Assembly: GCF_011758655.1 (NCBI RefSeq)
Contig: NZ_JAAMPA010000001.1
Location: 930,001 to 994,000 of the forward strand
Length of the DNA: 64,000 bases
Reading direction: 5' to 3'
DNA from: Modestobacter marinus
GTDB lineage: Bacteria; Actinomycetota; Actinomycetes; Mycobacteriales; Geodermatophilaceae
The position numbers and the translations under genes are program-made. The notes under the pieces are model-generated. The model was not told where the DNA came from. It worked only from the letters and a program-made list of their open reading frames with translations, and made no database searches. Numbering within the stretch: the stretch's first letter is position 1; every line of letters begins with the position of its first letter. This document shows positions 8,858 through 17,543 of this stretch, one piece after another.

Positions 8858-10198
8858 ATGACCTTCCGCGAGATCTCCCGCGCGCTCCGCCACGGCGCAC
8901 TGCCGATCGCGCTGTGCGTCGTCCTCGGCGTCGCCCTGGCCCTGGCCTGGTCGCTGCTGCGCACCCCGGTCTACGTCGCCGAGTCGCAGCTGTTCCTCGG
9001 CGCCTCGGAGGAGGCCGACGAGGGCGTGGTGACCCGGCAGGACACCGCCTACCTGCAGCAGCGCATGCAGTCCTACGCCGCCGTGCTGGGCAGCCCGCTG
9101 CTCGGGGAGCGGGTCGCCGAGCGCCTCGACCTGGAGCTGACCGGCGCCGAGGTGGCCGGGGAGATGACGGTCGAGGTGCCCGCGGAGACGGTGCTGCTCA
9201 CCGTGCGGGTCAGCGACCCCTCTCCCGAGCGCGCCCAGGACATCGCCAACGCGGTCGGGGACGCGTTCTCCGCGCTGCTGGCCGAGCTGGAGGACGCACC
9301 GGGGGCCGCCGTCGACACGGTGCAGGTCAGCACCATCCGCCCGGCGGCGCTGCCGACCACCCCCACCGCACCGACCACCGCGGTGCTGCTCACCGTCGGC
9401 GCCCTGCTCGGGCTGGCCGTCGGCGTCGCCGTCGCGTTCCTGCGCGAGTCGCTGGACGACACCGTCCGGGACGCCGACGAGCTGTCCGCGGCCGGTGTCC
9501 CCGTCCTCGGCGTCGTCCCGCCGCGCGACCGGCGGCACCGGGACGCGACCGAGGGGCCGGCCCCGGACCGCGGCGAGGCGCTGCGCCGGATCCGCGCCCA
9601 CCTCGGGGACCGGCCCGGCCGCCGCACCCCGGCACCCCGCACCGTCACCGTGCTCGGCACGACCGCACGCGCCGACACCGCCGCCCTGGGGTGGGACCTG
9701 GCGCGGGTCTTCGCCGCGGCACGGCTGCGCACGGTGCTCGTCGAGGCCGACCTGTGGTCCCCCGGCGCGGCGGGACTGCTCGGCCTGCCCGAGCAGACGC
9801 CCGGCCTGGCCGAGGTGCTCGCCGGGCGCCTCCCGCTGCAGGAGGCCCTGCGGCCGGGCCCGAACGGCCTGCGGGTGCTGCCGGCCGGCCGGGCGCCGGA
9901 GGCGGGGGGCGAGGACCTGCTCGACGGCCCGCGGATGGCCGAGGTGCTGACCCGGGTGTCCGGCGACGCCGACGTCACCATCGTGGTGCCCCCGCCGCTG
10001 GACCGGCGGTCGGGTGCGGCGTCGCTGACCACGCTCAGCGACGGCGTGGTCCTGGCCGTCCGGGCCGGGAGCACGACGCGGCGCGAGCTGCACGACGTCA
10101 CCTCCCTCCTCGACACGCTCGGTGCGCCGCTGGTCGGCGCCGTCCTGGAGTCCGCCGACCGGCCGTCGCGGCGGCCGGTCCCCCACCGGCTCGGCTGA
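8858..10198 (+). CDS. Wzz/BY-kinase-like chain-length regulator with degenerate nucleotide-binding motifs
   Basis: 446 residues. An N-terminal Wzz domain has TM1 (LPIALCVVLGVALALAWSLL) and TM2 (TTAVLLTVGALLGLAVGVAVAFLRESLDDTVRD). The typical post-TM2 stretch DADELSAAGVPVLGVVPP follows, then a cytoplasmic P-loop-fold domain. In active bacterial tyrosine kinases the Walker A is GEGKS/T; here it reads GTTARADTA from residue 267 with no Lys. Walker A' is VLVEADL (VEAD in place of VDAD) and the Walker B region is VTIVVPPPL with no Asp. There is no C-terminal tyrosine cluster. It is probably a structural co-polymerase or pseudokinase setting glycan length, divergent from the glycan genes. ATG at 8858. 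Confidence 0.82.
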   Translation: MTFREISRALRHGALPIALCVVLGVALALAWSLLRTPVYVAESQLFLGASEEADEGVVTRQDTAYLQQRMQSYAAVLGSPLLGERVAERLDLELTGAEVAGEMTVEVPAETVLLTVRVSDPSPERAQDIANAVGDAFSALLAELEDAPGAAVDTVQVSTIRPAALPTTPTAPTTAVLLTVGALLGLAVGVAVAFLRESLDDTVRDADELSAAGVPVLGVVPPRDRRHRDATEGPAPDRGEALRRIRAHLGDRPGRRTPAPRTVTVLGTTARADTAALGWDLARVFAAARLRTVLVEADLWSPGAAGLLGLPEQTPGLAEVLAGRLPLQEALRPGPNGLRVLPAGRAPEAGGEDLLDGPRMAEVLTRVSGDADVTIVVPPPLDRRSGAASLTTLSDGVVLAVRAGSTTRRELHDVTSLLDTLGAPLVGAVLESADRPSRRPVPHRLG

Positions 10199-10239
10199 CC
10201 CCCGCCACCTCGACCCGGCCACCCGGTGCCGGGCCGCGG

Positions 10240-10998
10240 TCATCCCCCACCGACCGAGGTGGCCACGGTCGCCAGCCCCGTGACCATGACCAGCCCGAGC
10301 GTCAGCAGCCGGAAGCCGGTCAGGGGCAGGCGGGCGCCGTAGGTGACCCCGACGTGGTTGCCGAGGACCGCGCCCGGGAGCCAGCACGCCAGCAGCAGCC
10401 CCACCCGGTCCAGCGACAGCCCACCCGTCAGCCCGATCAGGGTCAGCGCCATCGCGTTGCAGGCCAGCAGGTACACCGCCATGTCGGCGATGAAGGCCCG
10501 GGGCGCCACCTGCCGGTGGGACAGCAGGATGACCGGCGGTGGGCCGTTCATCGAGGTCGTGATGCCGAGGAACCCGCCCAGCACCCCGGCCACGCCCGGC
10601 GCGAGGCGGGAGGGCGCGCCGGGGGCCGGGGGTGAGGTGGCCGGCCGCCGCAGCAGGAGGAAGCCCGCGGCGACCACCGCCACGGCGCCGGCCGTCACCT
10701 TGAGCGCGTCGGCGTCCACCAGGTCGAGCGTGAGGTGGCCGAGCAGCAGTCCGGGGACGCAGCCCGCGACCAGGTACGCGGACCGTTGCCGGTCGACCGA
10801 GTGCCGCAGCCGCAGCACGGCCCCGAGGCGGGTCACGACGCCGACCGTGAGGTTGAGGACGACGACGTCGGTCAGCGGGATGCCGGCCAGCAGCAGCAGC
10901 GGCGTGCACACCAGGGAGTAGCCGAAGCCCGTGCCGCCCGCCAGGACGCTGGCGAGGAGGACGACCACACCCCCGGCCACCAGGAGCGTCCCGTCCAC
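10240..10998 (-). CDS. TSUP-family (TauE/SafE) membrane exporter
   Basis: About 252 residues with 8 hydrophobic segments. It has the repeated TSUP pattern: AGGTGFGYSLVCTPLLLLAGIPLTDVVVLNL in the first half and GGFLGITTSMNGPPPVILL in the second. The family exports sulfite or organosulfonate-type anions; the substrate here is unknown. The frame is open to a GTG at 11016, but the GTG at 10998 follows GGGGAAGGG at good spacing and is preferred. It lies 28 bp downstream of the diguanylate cyclase gene on the same strand and may be cotranscribed. Confidence 0.8.
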   Translation of the reverse strand: MDGTLLVAGGVVVLLASVLAGGTGFGYSLVCTPLLLLAGIPLTDVVVLNLTVGVVTRLGAVLRLRHSVDRQRSAYLVAGCVPGLLLGHLTLDLVDADALKVTAGAVAVVAAGFLLLRRPATSPPAPGAPSRLAPGVAGVLGGFLGITTSMNGPPPVILLSHRQVAPRAFIADMAVYLLACNAMALTLIGLTGGLSLDRVGLLLACWLPGAVLGNHVGVTYGARLPLTGFRLLTLGLVMVTGLATVATSVGGG

Positions 10999-11026
10999 TG
11001 CACGCCCTTCCCCCACCGACCGCAGG

Positions 11027-12094
11027 TCAGCCGGGTCGCACCGGGGTCGTCGCGCCGACCCTAGCCACCTCGACCCGGCCGCGGCCGGCGCGCTTGGCGG
11101 CGTACAGCGCCGTGTCGGCGGCCGCGTAGAGCTGTTCCAGCCCGGTGGCGTGGGTGGGCGCGTGGGCCACGCCCAGGCTCACCGAGATGGCCAGCAGGGT
11201 GCCGTCGGGCAGCGTCAGGGGCGTGGCCCGGACCGCGTCGAGCACCTCGCCGGCGCGGGCGGCGGCGGCGTCCGCCGGGCAGTCGGGCAGCAGGACGGCG
11301 AGCTCGTCACCGCCCATCCGGCTGAGCACGGCGTCCCCCGCCCGGACCACCGAGCGCAGCACCGCGGCGATGTGCACCAGGGCCTCGTCGCCGACCGGGT
11401 GGCCGTGCTCGTCGTTGATCGCCTTGAAGGAGTCGACGTCCACGAGGACCAGCGAGGTGCCCCGCGGCGCGGCCGGGGTGGCCAGGGCGGCGTCCAGCGC
11501 CTCGTCGAGCACCCGCCGGTTGACCAGCCCGGTGAGGGAGTCGGTGGCGGCCTGCTGCTGCAGCTGGGCGACCAGCCGGGCCTGGGTGTCGCCGGCGCGA
11601 GCCAGCATCGTCGCCATGACCACCAGCACCGCACCGAAGAAGCTCAGGTCGCTGATCGCGTGGCCGGCCGGCTGAAGCTGGAACAGCACCACGGCGTCCC
11701 CGCCGATCGCGACGGCCGTCACCAGCCACACCGCGTCGCGCCGGAGGTGGACGCCGGCCCACAGCACCGGGAAGGCGAGGAACGCCTGGCCGGCGGCGGA
11801 GGGGTCGCGGGTGAGCCAGTTCATCCCGCAGGTCAGCAGGACGCCGAGGACGGCGGTGAGCACGAAGCCGCCGCGGGCGTCGATCCGGACGGGATCGGTG
11901 AGCCGGTAGACCAGCGCCAGGACGGCGAGCAGCGCGGCACACAGCCAGGAGGCGACGACGCCCCCTGTCGTCACCGCGTTGGGCCCGAACAGCGAGAAGA
12001 CCAGCAGCGTCACCGCGCACACCAGCAGCACCGGGACCGCGGTCCGGGCTGCCGTCCGAGGGTCTCGCGCCCTCAGCCGCTCGTCGATCTGCAC
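11027..12094 (-). CDS. Membrane diguanylate cyclase (GGDEF domain)
   Basis: About 355 residues. Six or so N-terminal hydrophobic segments form a MASE-like sensor. A short helix (MLARAGDTQARLVAQLQQQAATDSLTGLVNRR) leads into a GGDEF domain with DSLTGLVNRR, VDVDSFKAINDEHGHPVGDEAL and RMGGDELAVLLP. GGDEL replaces GGDEF, but the catalytic acidic residues are present, so synthesis of c-di-GMP from GTP is expected. An RAGD motif sits upstream, one residue further away than in a canonical inhibitory I-site. The open frame reaches 12202, inside the preceding terminator hairpin. The GTG at 12094 is the only sensible later start, although its GGAGG is immediately adjacent, so the start is uncertain. Confidence 0.85.
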   Translation of the reverse strand: MQIDERLRARDPRTAARTAVPVLLVCAVTLLVFSLFGPNAVTTGGVVASWLCAALLAVLALVYRLTDPVRIDARGGFVLTAVLGVLLTCGMNWLTRDPSAAGQAFLAFPVLWAGVHLRRDAVWLVTAVAIGGDAVVLFQLQPAGHAISDLSFFGAVLVVMATMLARAGDTQARLVAQLQQQAATDSLTGLVNRRVLDEALDAALATPAAPRGTSLVLVDVDSFKAINDEHGHPVGDEALVHIAAVLRSVVRAGDAVLSRMGGDELAVLLPDCPADAAAARAGEVLDAVRATPLTLPDGTLLAISVSLGVAHAPTHATGLEQLYAAADTALYAAKRAGRGRVEVARVGATTPVRPG

Positions 12095-12188
12095 CCTCCG
12101 GTGATCGGCGCCCCGGCAGATCGGCTGTGCACGATCGACCTGCCGGCTGCCCCGGACGGGTGAGTGCGACGGCCGGGGGGCAGGACGG

Positions 12189-12220
12189 CGACGGGCCCCC
12201 ACCGGAGTGGGGGCCCGTCG
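12189..12220. terminator. Strong G+C hairpin terminator
   Basis: A 14-bp perfect stem (CGACGGGCCCCCAC and its complement) with a 4-base CGGA loop. It sits between the end of the nucleotidase gene (12289) and the diguanylate cyclase start, both on the minus strand. It has no U-tract, as is common in high-G+C actinobacteria. It most likely ends the nucleotidase transcript. Confidence 0.75.
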
Positions 12221-12288
12221 TCGTGGGTGTCGCGGTGGTCAGTGCCCCGGCCTGGGCCGGTCGTGCACCCGGGCCGGGGTACCGGTGG

Positions 12289-14877
12289 TCAGCGCAGCCA
12301 GGTGCCCAACAGCTGCCGCAGCCACGAGGTGAGCTTCTGCACCACGGTGCCACCGTTGCCCGGGCGGGCCTGCTCGGTCACCTGCACCTCGACCGTCGCG
12401 GTCGAGCCGGTGGTGACGCCGGTGGCCGTGACCTCGACCGTGCCGCTGTCCACCGAGGCGGGGACCCGCACCCGGACCGTCGCAGCGCCCTCGGCGTCGG
12501 TCGTGACCCGGCCGAGCCGCCGGCCGTCCACGGTCACCTCGACCCGCTCGGCCGGGCCGAAGCCGCTCACCGAGAAGGTCACCAGGTCGCCGGGGGCGAA
12601 GGTCGACGGCGAGACCGCGACCTCGGCCGCCGGCTGCTGCGGCTGCTCGGAGGCGTCCCCGACGGTGACCCGCCCGGTGAACTGCTCCGGGCTGAGCGGC
12701 GAGTTCTCCTCCAGGTAGGCCCGGAAGGAATCGAAGTCGATCAGACCGGTCTGCTCCGTGGTGCCCTCGGCGAAGGTGGTGAAGTTGTCGCCGCCGGAGG
12801 CCAGGAAGCTGTTGGTCGCCACCCGGTAGGTGGCGTCCAGGACGATCGGCTCCCCGGAGACCCGGATGCTGTCGACGATGACCCGCTCACCGGGGGGCGC
12901 CTCCGGGTCGTAGGACCAGGTCAGCTCCTCCGAGGTGCCCAGGGCCAGGAACGGCCGCGAGCTGCCCTCGGGCTGCCACTGCTGCTCCAGCACCTGCACC
13001 AGCTGCGCCCCGGTCAGCGAGACGACGACCAGGTCGTTGGCGAACGGGGTGACCTCGTTGGCCTCGGCCAGCGTGACCACGCCGTCCTCGCCGTAGAGCA
13101 GGTCGGCCCGCAGGCCACCGGGGTTGACCAGGCCGAGGTCGGCCGGCTCGATGGCGCTGTCCGCGGCCCCGTACACGTAGCTGTCCGCCACCAGGCCACC
13201 CAGGGCCGAGTACGAACCTCGGTCCTCGGCCGGCTGACCGTCCGGGCCGGTGGTGAAGGCCCGGGTGATGTCGGCCGTCACCGACCCGACGACCTGGCTG
13301 CCGACCTCCTCGGCCACCGCCTGCGCGGCGGCCACGGTCTCGGCGATCTCGGCGACCCGCGGGTAGGCGACGACCAGCTCCTCCTCGGGCACCTCGGTGA
13401 GGGCCAGGTTCTCCACCGTGGAGGCGGTGACCTCGTCGGTGGACTCCTCGTAGCTGAGCACGATCCGGCCGAGGTCCGCGGCGTAGGAACCCGTCTGGAT
13501 CACCGGGCGGGTCCCGTCGGTGCCGGGGACCGGCGCCTGCCAGGCGTAGGTCTGGTGCGTGTGCCCGGTGAAGATGGCGTCCACGTCGGCGTCGGCACCG
13601 GCGACGATCGCGGCGAAGGCGGTGTCGGCGGCGAGCTGCTCCTCCAGCGTGCTGGTGGCCTCACCCTCCGGCGCACCCTCGTGGGCGAGCAGGACGATCA
13701 CGTCCGCCTCGTCCCCGACCCCGTCGGTGAGCTCGTCGGTCACCCGGTTCGTGGCCTCCAGCGGGTCACCGAAGGTGATCCCCTCGATGCCGGCCGGGGA
13801 GACCAGCGAGCTCGTCTCCTCGGTCACGACGCCGATCACGCCGACCGTGACGCCCTCGGCGTCCAGCAGCGTGTACTCCGGCAGCACCGGCTCGCCGTCC
13901 TCGCCGTAGACGTTGGCGCCCAGGTAGTCGAAGTCGGCCAGCCCGCTCTCGCCGTCGACCCCGACCCGGCCGGTCAGGTCGGCGAAGCCGCGGTCGAACT
14001 CGTGGTTGCCCACGGCCGAGGCGTCCAGCCCCAGCTCGTTGAGCACCTCGATCGTCGGGGCGTCCTGCTGGCTGGAGGAGACGAACGGCGAGGCGCCGAT
14101 GTTGTCCCCGGCCGAGAGCAGCAGCGTCGCGTCGACGTCCTCGCGGGCCCGCTGCTCCTCGACGGTGCCCGCCAGGGCCACCGCGTCGTCCAGCCGGCCG
14201 TGGAAGTCGTTGATGCCCAGCAGCTGCAGGTCGACGGTGCCGTCGTCCTCGCCGCCGGTACCCGGCTCGGGGACCGTGGGCTCGGGGACCGTGGGCTCGG
14301 GGACCGTGGGCTCGGGGACCGTGGGCTCGACCACCGCGTTGGCCGCGCCGAAGGTGTTGGTGTCGGTGACCACCCAGACGCCGTCGACCAGTTGCACCGA
14401 CCCGTCCGCCGGGCCGGAGCCGTCCTCGGTGACCCCGACGTCGGTGGAGTCGAAGACCGATCCGCCGACGGTCACGCTGAGCGCGCCGCCGTAGGAGAGG
14501 AACTGCACGACCGTGCCCGCCGGGTCGACCAGCGCGATGCCGTCGGGGCCGCCGTCCTGCAGGCCGGTGAAGTCGACGACCACGGTGCCGGACTCGTCGA
14601 CGACGCCGGACAGGGCCTTCGCGTCGTAGGGCGCGCCACCGTCGCCGTCGACGCCGACGACCGTCCAGCCGGTGAGGTCGGTGCCCGGTGCGGCCGTGAC
14701 CTCGACGCGCTCGTTGGCGTCGGTGCCCTCGTTGTCGTGGTGGAACTCGCTGATGAACGGGCTGCCGGCGGGCGGCTCGATCGCCAGGGCGGGGGACGCA
14801 CCGAGGAGCGCACCCCCGACGGCGACGGCGGTGACGGCAGCGGCCCTGCGCGCTGTCATCGAGTGGGCAAAGGGCAC
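12289..14877 (-). CDS. Secreted 5'-nucleotidase/metallophosphatase with N-terminal lamin-tail domain
   Basis: 862 residues. The GTG at 14877 follows CGGAGGAAACAC. A signal peptide (MTARRAAAVTAVAVGGALLGASPALA) leads to a lamin-tail-like domain (FISEFHHDNEGTDANERVEV...FDSTDVGVTEDGSG, about residues 40-180) and a PEPTV repeat linker. The calcineurin-like phosphoesterase (GINDFHGR, SAGDNIGAS, GNHEFDRG, HEGAP, GHTHQ) is followed by the UshA-type 5'-nucleotidase C-terminal domain (LGGLVADSY, NPGGLR, NSFLASGGDNF). An Ig-like domain and a short WLRQLLGTWLR tail end the protein. The metal-binding motifs look intact. The role is hydrolysis of extracellular nucleotides or 2',3'-cyclic nucleotides for phosphate or nucleoside scavenging. 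It appears monocistronic. Confidence 0.92.
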   Translation of the reverse strand: MPFAHSMTARRAAAVTAVAVGGALLGASPALAIEPPAGSPFISEFHHDNEGTDANERVEVTAAPGTDLTGWTVVGVDGDGGAPYDAKALSGVVDESGTVVVDFTGLQDGGPDGIALVDPAGTVVQFLSYGGALSVTVGGSVFDSTDVGVTEDGSGPADGSVQLVDGVWVVTDTNTFGAANAVVEPTVPEPTVPEPTVPEPTVPEPGTGGEDDGTVDLQLLGINDFHGRLDDAVALAGTVEEQRAREDVDATLLLSAGDNIGASPFVSSSQQDAPTIEVLNELGLDASAVGNHEFDRGFADLTGRVGVDGESGLADFDYLGANVYGEDGEPVLPEYTLLDAEGVTVGVIGVVTEETSSLVSPAGIEGITFGDPLEATNRVTDELTDGVGDEADVIVLLAHEGAPEGEATSTLEEQLAADTAFAAIVAGADADVDAIFTGHTHQTYAWQAPVPGTDGTRPVIQTGSYAADLGRIVLSYEESTDEVTASTVENLALTEVPEEELVVAYPRVAEIAETVAAAQAVAEEVGSQVVGSVTADITRAFTTGPDGQPAEDRGSYSALGGLVADSYVYGAADSAIEPADLGLVNPGGLRADLLYGEDGVVTLAEANEVTPFANDLVVVSLTGAQLVQVLEQQWQPEGSSRPFLALGTSEELTWSYDPEAPPGERVIVDSIRVSGEPIVLDATYRVATNSFLASGGDNFTTFAEGTTEQTGLIDFDSFRAYLEENSPLSPEQFTGRVTVGDASEQPQQPAAEVAVSPSTFAPGDLVTFSVSGFGPAERVEVTVDGRRLGRVTTDAEGAATVRVRVPASVDSGTVEVTATGVTTGSTATVEVQVTEQARPGNGGTVVQKLTSWLRQLLGTWLR
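14264..14329 (-). repeat. 15-bp tandem repeats encoding PEPTV linker
   Basis: The 15-bp unit ggctcggggaccgtg is repeated about four times without change and encodes (PEPTV)n between the lamin-tail and phosphatase domains. Copy number is likely to vary between strains. Confidence 0.9.
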
Positions 14878-14933
14878 GTGTTTCCTCCGGATGCGACGGA
14901 TCGGGACGACGCCGAGCACTGTCACTCAGTCGT

Positions 14934-14993
14934 GTGAACGGGACGTGTCGACATAGAAGCAGGCAGTCGTCGATACGAACAGGTCCCGTTCAC
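14934..14993. repeat. Perfect 11-bp inverted repeat with 38-bp spacer
   Basis: GTGAACGGGAC at 14934-14944 and GTCCCGTTCAC at 14983-14993 lie in the 153-bp gap between the nucleotidase start and the end of the GH3 gene (both minus strand). The spacer holds further CGAC/GTCG symmetry. It could terminate the amino-sugar operon or be a paired operator in the nucleotidase promoter. Confidence 0.5.
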
Positions 14994-15030
14994 GTTCGCC
15001 GGGCGCTCCCCGCCAGGGCCGCCCGAGGAC

Positions 15031-16518
15031 TCAGTCGCCGCGGAGCAGGTCGGCGACCGCCCGGGTGACGACCCGGGCGGCACCGTGCGCCGCGATCGCC
15101 GGCCCCGCCGCCCGCTCCGCGTCGACCGACATGCCCAGCGCGACCAGCACCGCGTCGGGCCGGGCCCGGAGGAGCCGGTCGAGCCACGCCGTCTGCCAGG
15201 GGCTGCGGTAGGCGTCCCGCACGGCGACCACCAGGGGCCGACCGGCCCCCGCGGCGACCACCTCGTCGGCGGCGACGCCGCCCTCGGTGACCGTGTGCAC
15301 CCCGGCCAGCAGTCCGACCGCGGCCAGCGGCTCGGCCAGGCTCCAGGCCGCGTCCCCGACCGCCAGGTTGGTGGCGGCGCGCAGTTCGGCCACGACCGCC
15401 GGCCCGGCCAGCGGCGCCACCCCGCGCGCCCGGAGGGCGGCCCGCGCGGCGTCCCGCGCCAGGGCCGGCGCGGTCACCGGGGCCTCGGGGCGCTCGGCGG
15501 CGCCCAGCCGCTGCCGCAGCGCGGTCACCCGGGCGGCGGCGTCCCGCAGCCGGTCCTCGGCCAGCGTGCCGTCGGCGACGGCGGCCCGGACCGCCGACCG
15601 GATCGCCGCGCAGTGCTCCTCGCCGTCCTCGGCGCCCAGCAGCAGCAGGTCCGCGCCGGCGGCAAGGGAGAGCACGGCGGCCCCGGCCAGCCCGTGCGCG
15701 GCCCGGACCCCGGCCATGTCGAGGGCGTCGGTGACCACGACCCCGGTGAAGCCCAGCTCGCCACGGAGCACGTCGACCAGCAGCCGGCGGCTCAGCGTGG
15801 CCGGTGCGCCGTCCAGGGCGGGGAAGACGACGTGCGCCGTCATCACCAGGTCCACCCCGGCCCGGACGGCGGCGGCGAAGGGCGGCAGTTCCCGGGCCCG
15901 GAAGGTGGCCTCGTCGGCGTCGATGACGGGCAGCCCGAGGTGCGAGTCGACGGTGGTCGCCCCGTGCCCGGGGAAGTGCTTCGCGGCGGCGGCGACGCCG
16001 GCCGCCTGTAGCCCCCGCACGTAGGCCACCCCGTGCCGGGCGACCAGCGCCGGGTCGGCACCGAACGAGCGGACGCCGATGACCGGGTTGGCCGTGTCGC
16101 TGTTGACGTCCACCGAGGGCGCGAGGTCGACGTCCACCCCGACCCGGCGCAGCTGGGCGCCGATCCCGGCCGCCACCGCGAAGGTGGCCGCCTCGTCGTC
16201 GACCACGCCGAGGGCGGCGTTGCCCGGCCAGCTGCTGCCCGTCGTGTACTCCAGGCGGGTCACGTCACCGCCCTCCTCGTCCAGCGCCACCAGCACGTCG
16301 CCGCGCACGGCCCGGGCCGCGGCGGTGATCGCCGCGACCCGCTCGGCCACCGGCGGGCCCTCGCCGGTCAGGTTCTGGCCGTACAGGCAGATCCCGGCCA
16401 GGCCGTCGGCCAGGGCGTCGGCGACCCAGGCCGGGAGCGTCGGGCCGGTGAAGCCCGGCATCAGGCAGGCGTTGACCAGCCGGTCCAGGTCGGGCGTGCT
16501 GGGCTCCTCGGTGGTCAT
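15031..16518 (-). CDS. nagZ: GH3 beta-N-acetylhexosaminidase (NagZ type)
   Basis: 495 residues; ATG at 16518 after GAGGAGC. The NagZ signature KHFPGHG...DSH occupies residues 180-193 (His in the flexible loop acts as acid/base) and VVTDALDM holds the nucleophile Asp264. A C-terminal extension (about residues 330-495) resembles the second alpha/beta domain of Gram-positive NagZ. There is no signal peptide, so it is cytoplasmic. The family removes terminal beta-linked GlcNAc from muropeptides or chito-oligomers. As last gene of the transporter/ROK-kinase operon it probably hydrolyses the imported disaccharide, which the upstream kinase then phosphorylates. Confidence 0.9.
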   Translation of the reverse strand: MTTEEPSTPDLDRLVNACLMPGFTGPTLPAWVADALADGLAGICLYGQNLTGEGPPVAERVAAITAAARAVRGDVLVALDEEGGDVTRLEYTTGSSWPGNAALGVVDDEAATFAVAAGIGAQLRRVGVDVDLAPSVDVNSDTANPVIGVRSFGADPALVARHGVAYVRGLQAAGVAAAAKHFPGHGATTVDSHLGLPVIDADEATFRARELPPFAAAVRAGVDLVMTAHVVFPALDGAPATLSRRLLVDVLRGELGFTGVVVTDALDMAGVRAAHGLAGAAVLSLAAGADLLLLGAEDGEEHCAAIRSAVRAAVADGTLAEDRLRDAAARVTALRQRLGAAERPEAPVTAPALARDAARAALRARGVAPLAGPAVVAELRAATNLAVGDAAWSLAEPLAAVGLLAGVHTVTEGGVAADEVVAAGAGRPLVVAVRDAYRSPWQTAWLDRLLRARPDAVLVALGMSVDAERAAGPAIAAHGAARVVTRAVADLLRGD

Positions 16519-16562
16519 GCTGCGCTGCTCCTCGTCGGGGGAAGGGGGTGCCGCCGGACCGG

Positions 16563-17543
16563 TCACGACGGCGCGGGCACCGGACGGCGGCCGTCGGCGG
16601 CGACCCGGTCCCGCACGGCGAGCGCGGCTCCGATCGGCGCCACCGGCACCCCAGCGGGCACGAGCTGGACCCGGTCGGCGATCCGCAGGCTGTCCAGGAA
16701 CGGCGACCCGGCGGCCTGCCGCCGGCACTGGTGCGCCACCGCCGCCATCAGCGGGGTGCCCACCTCGGCGACCCCGCCACCGAGCACCACGTGCTCGACG
16801 TCGCAGGTGAGCACCAGCAGCCGGACGGCGGCGGCGACCGCGCCGGCGAAGGCGTCCCGGACCCGCACGGCGGCGGCGTCCCCGCCGGCGGCAGCCGCGA
16901 AGAGCTCCACGGCGGCGGGCCGGCCGGTGCGGCCGGGCCAGGCTGCGCCCAGCGCCGCCCCGGAGGCGTACAGCTCCAGGCAGCCGCGCTGACCGCACGG
17001 GCAGCGCGGGCCCGCCGGGTCGTACGGGATGTGCCCGATCTCCCCGGCGCCGCCGCGGTGGCCGCGCCGCAGCTCCCCGCCGAGCAGCAGCCCGGCGGCC
17101 ACCCCGGTGCCCAGGGACAGGAACGCCAGGTCGCCCCGCAGGCCCAGCACCCGGGCCGCGCCGACGGCGGCGACGTTCAGGTCGTTCTCCACGGTCACCG
17201 GCACACCGCCCAGCCGGTCGGCCAGCAGCGGGGCCAGCGCGACCGGCTCGTCGGCGATGCCCAGGTTCACCGCGTGGGAGACCTCGCCGGTCAGCGGGTC
17301 CACCAGTCCGGGCACCCCGGCGCCGACGCCGGCCAGCTCTCCCGGGGGGAGGCCGGCGGTGCGGCACAGCTGCGTGACCACCTCGGCCGCGGCACCGACG
17401 ACGCCCTCGGTGCCGGGCCGGCTGGGCACCCGCACGCTGGCCCGCACCGTCGCGGCGTCGTCCAGCAGCACCCCGAGCACCTTGGTGCCGCCGACGTCGA
17501 GCCCGACCGTGCACCGGCCCTCGCCTGCCGAGCGCGCGGTCAC
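16563..17543 (-). CDS. ROK-family sugar kinase
   Basis: 326 residues. The GTG at 17543 overlaps the permease stop as GTGA, fixing the start. Motifs: GLDVGGTKVLGVLLD (ATP phosphate loop), GAGVPGLVDP, VENDLNVAAVGA with the catalytic Asp, LSLGTGVAAGLLLGG, GGAGEIGH and the zinc motif CPCGQRGCLE. It has no DNA-binding domain, so it is an enzyme rather than a repressor. Operon context (NagZ downstream, ABC sugar importer upstream) suggests an N-acetylglucosamine or related amino-sugar kinase; glucose is the alternative. Confidence 0.88.
   Translation of the reverse strand: MTARSAGEGRCTVGLDVGGTKVLGVLLDDAATVRASVRVPSRPGTEGVVGAAAEVVTQLCRTAGLPPGELAGVGAGVPGLVDPLTGEVSHAVNLGIADEPVALAPLLADRLGGVPVTVENDLNVAAVGAARVLGLRGDLAFLSLGTGVAAGLLLGGELRRGHRGGAGEIGHIPYDPAGPRCPCGQRGCLELYASGAALGAAWPGRTGRPAAVELFAAAAGGDAAAVRVRDAFAGAVAAAVRLLVLTCDVEHVVLGGGVAEVGTPLMAAVAHQCRRQAAGSPFLDSLRIADRVQLVPAGVPVAPIGAALAVRDRVAADGRRPVPAPS

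Noticed and set aside
6637-10635. Plus-strand open frame of 1,332 codons across the glycan genes
   Set aside because: It runs antisense through the flippase/ligase/transferase region, then out of frame through the Wzz-like gene; Gln/Arg-rich with no recognisable domain.
12095-12202. Longer N-terminus for the diguanylate cyclase (start at 12202)
   Set aside because: That GTG lies inside the terminator hairpin of the upstream gene.
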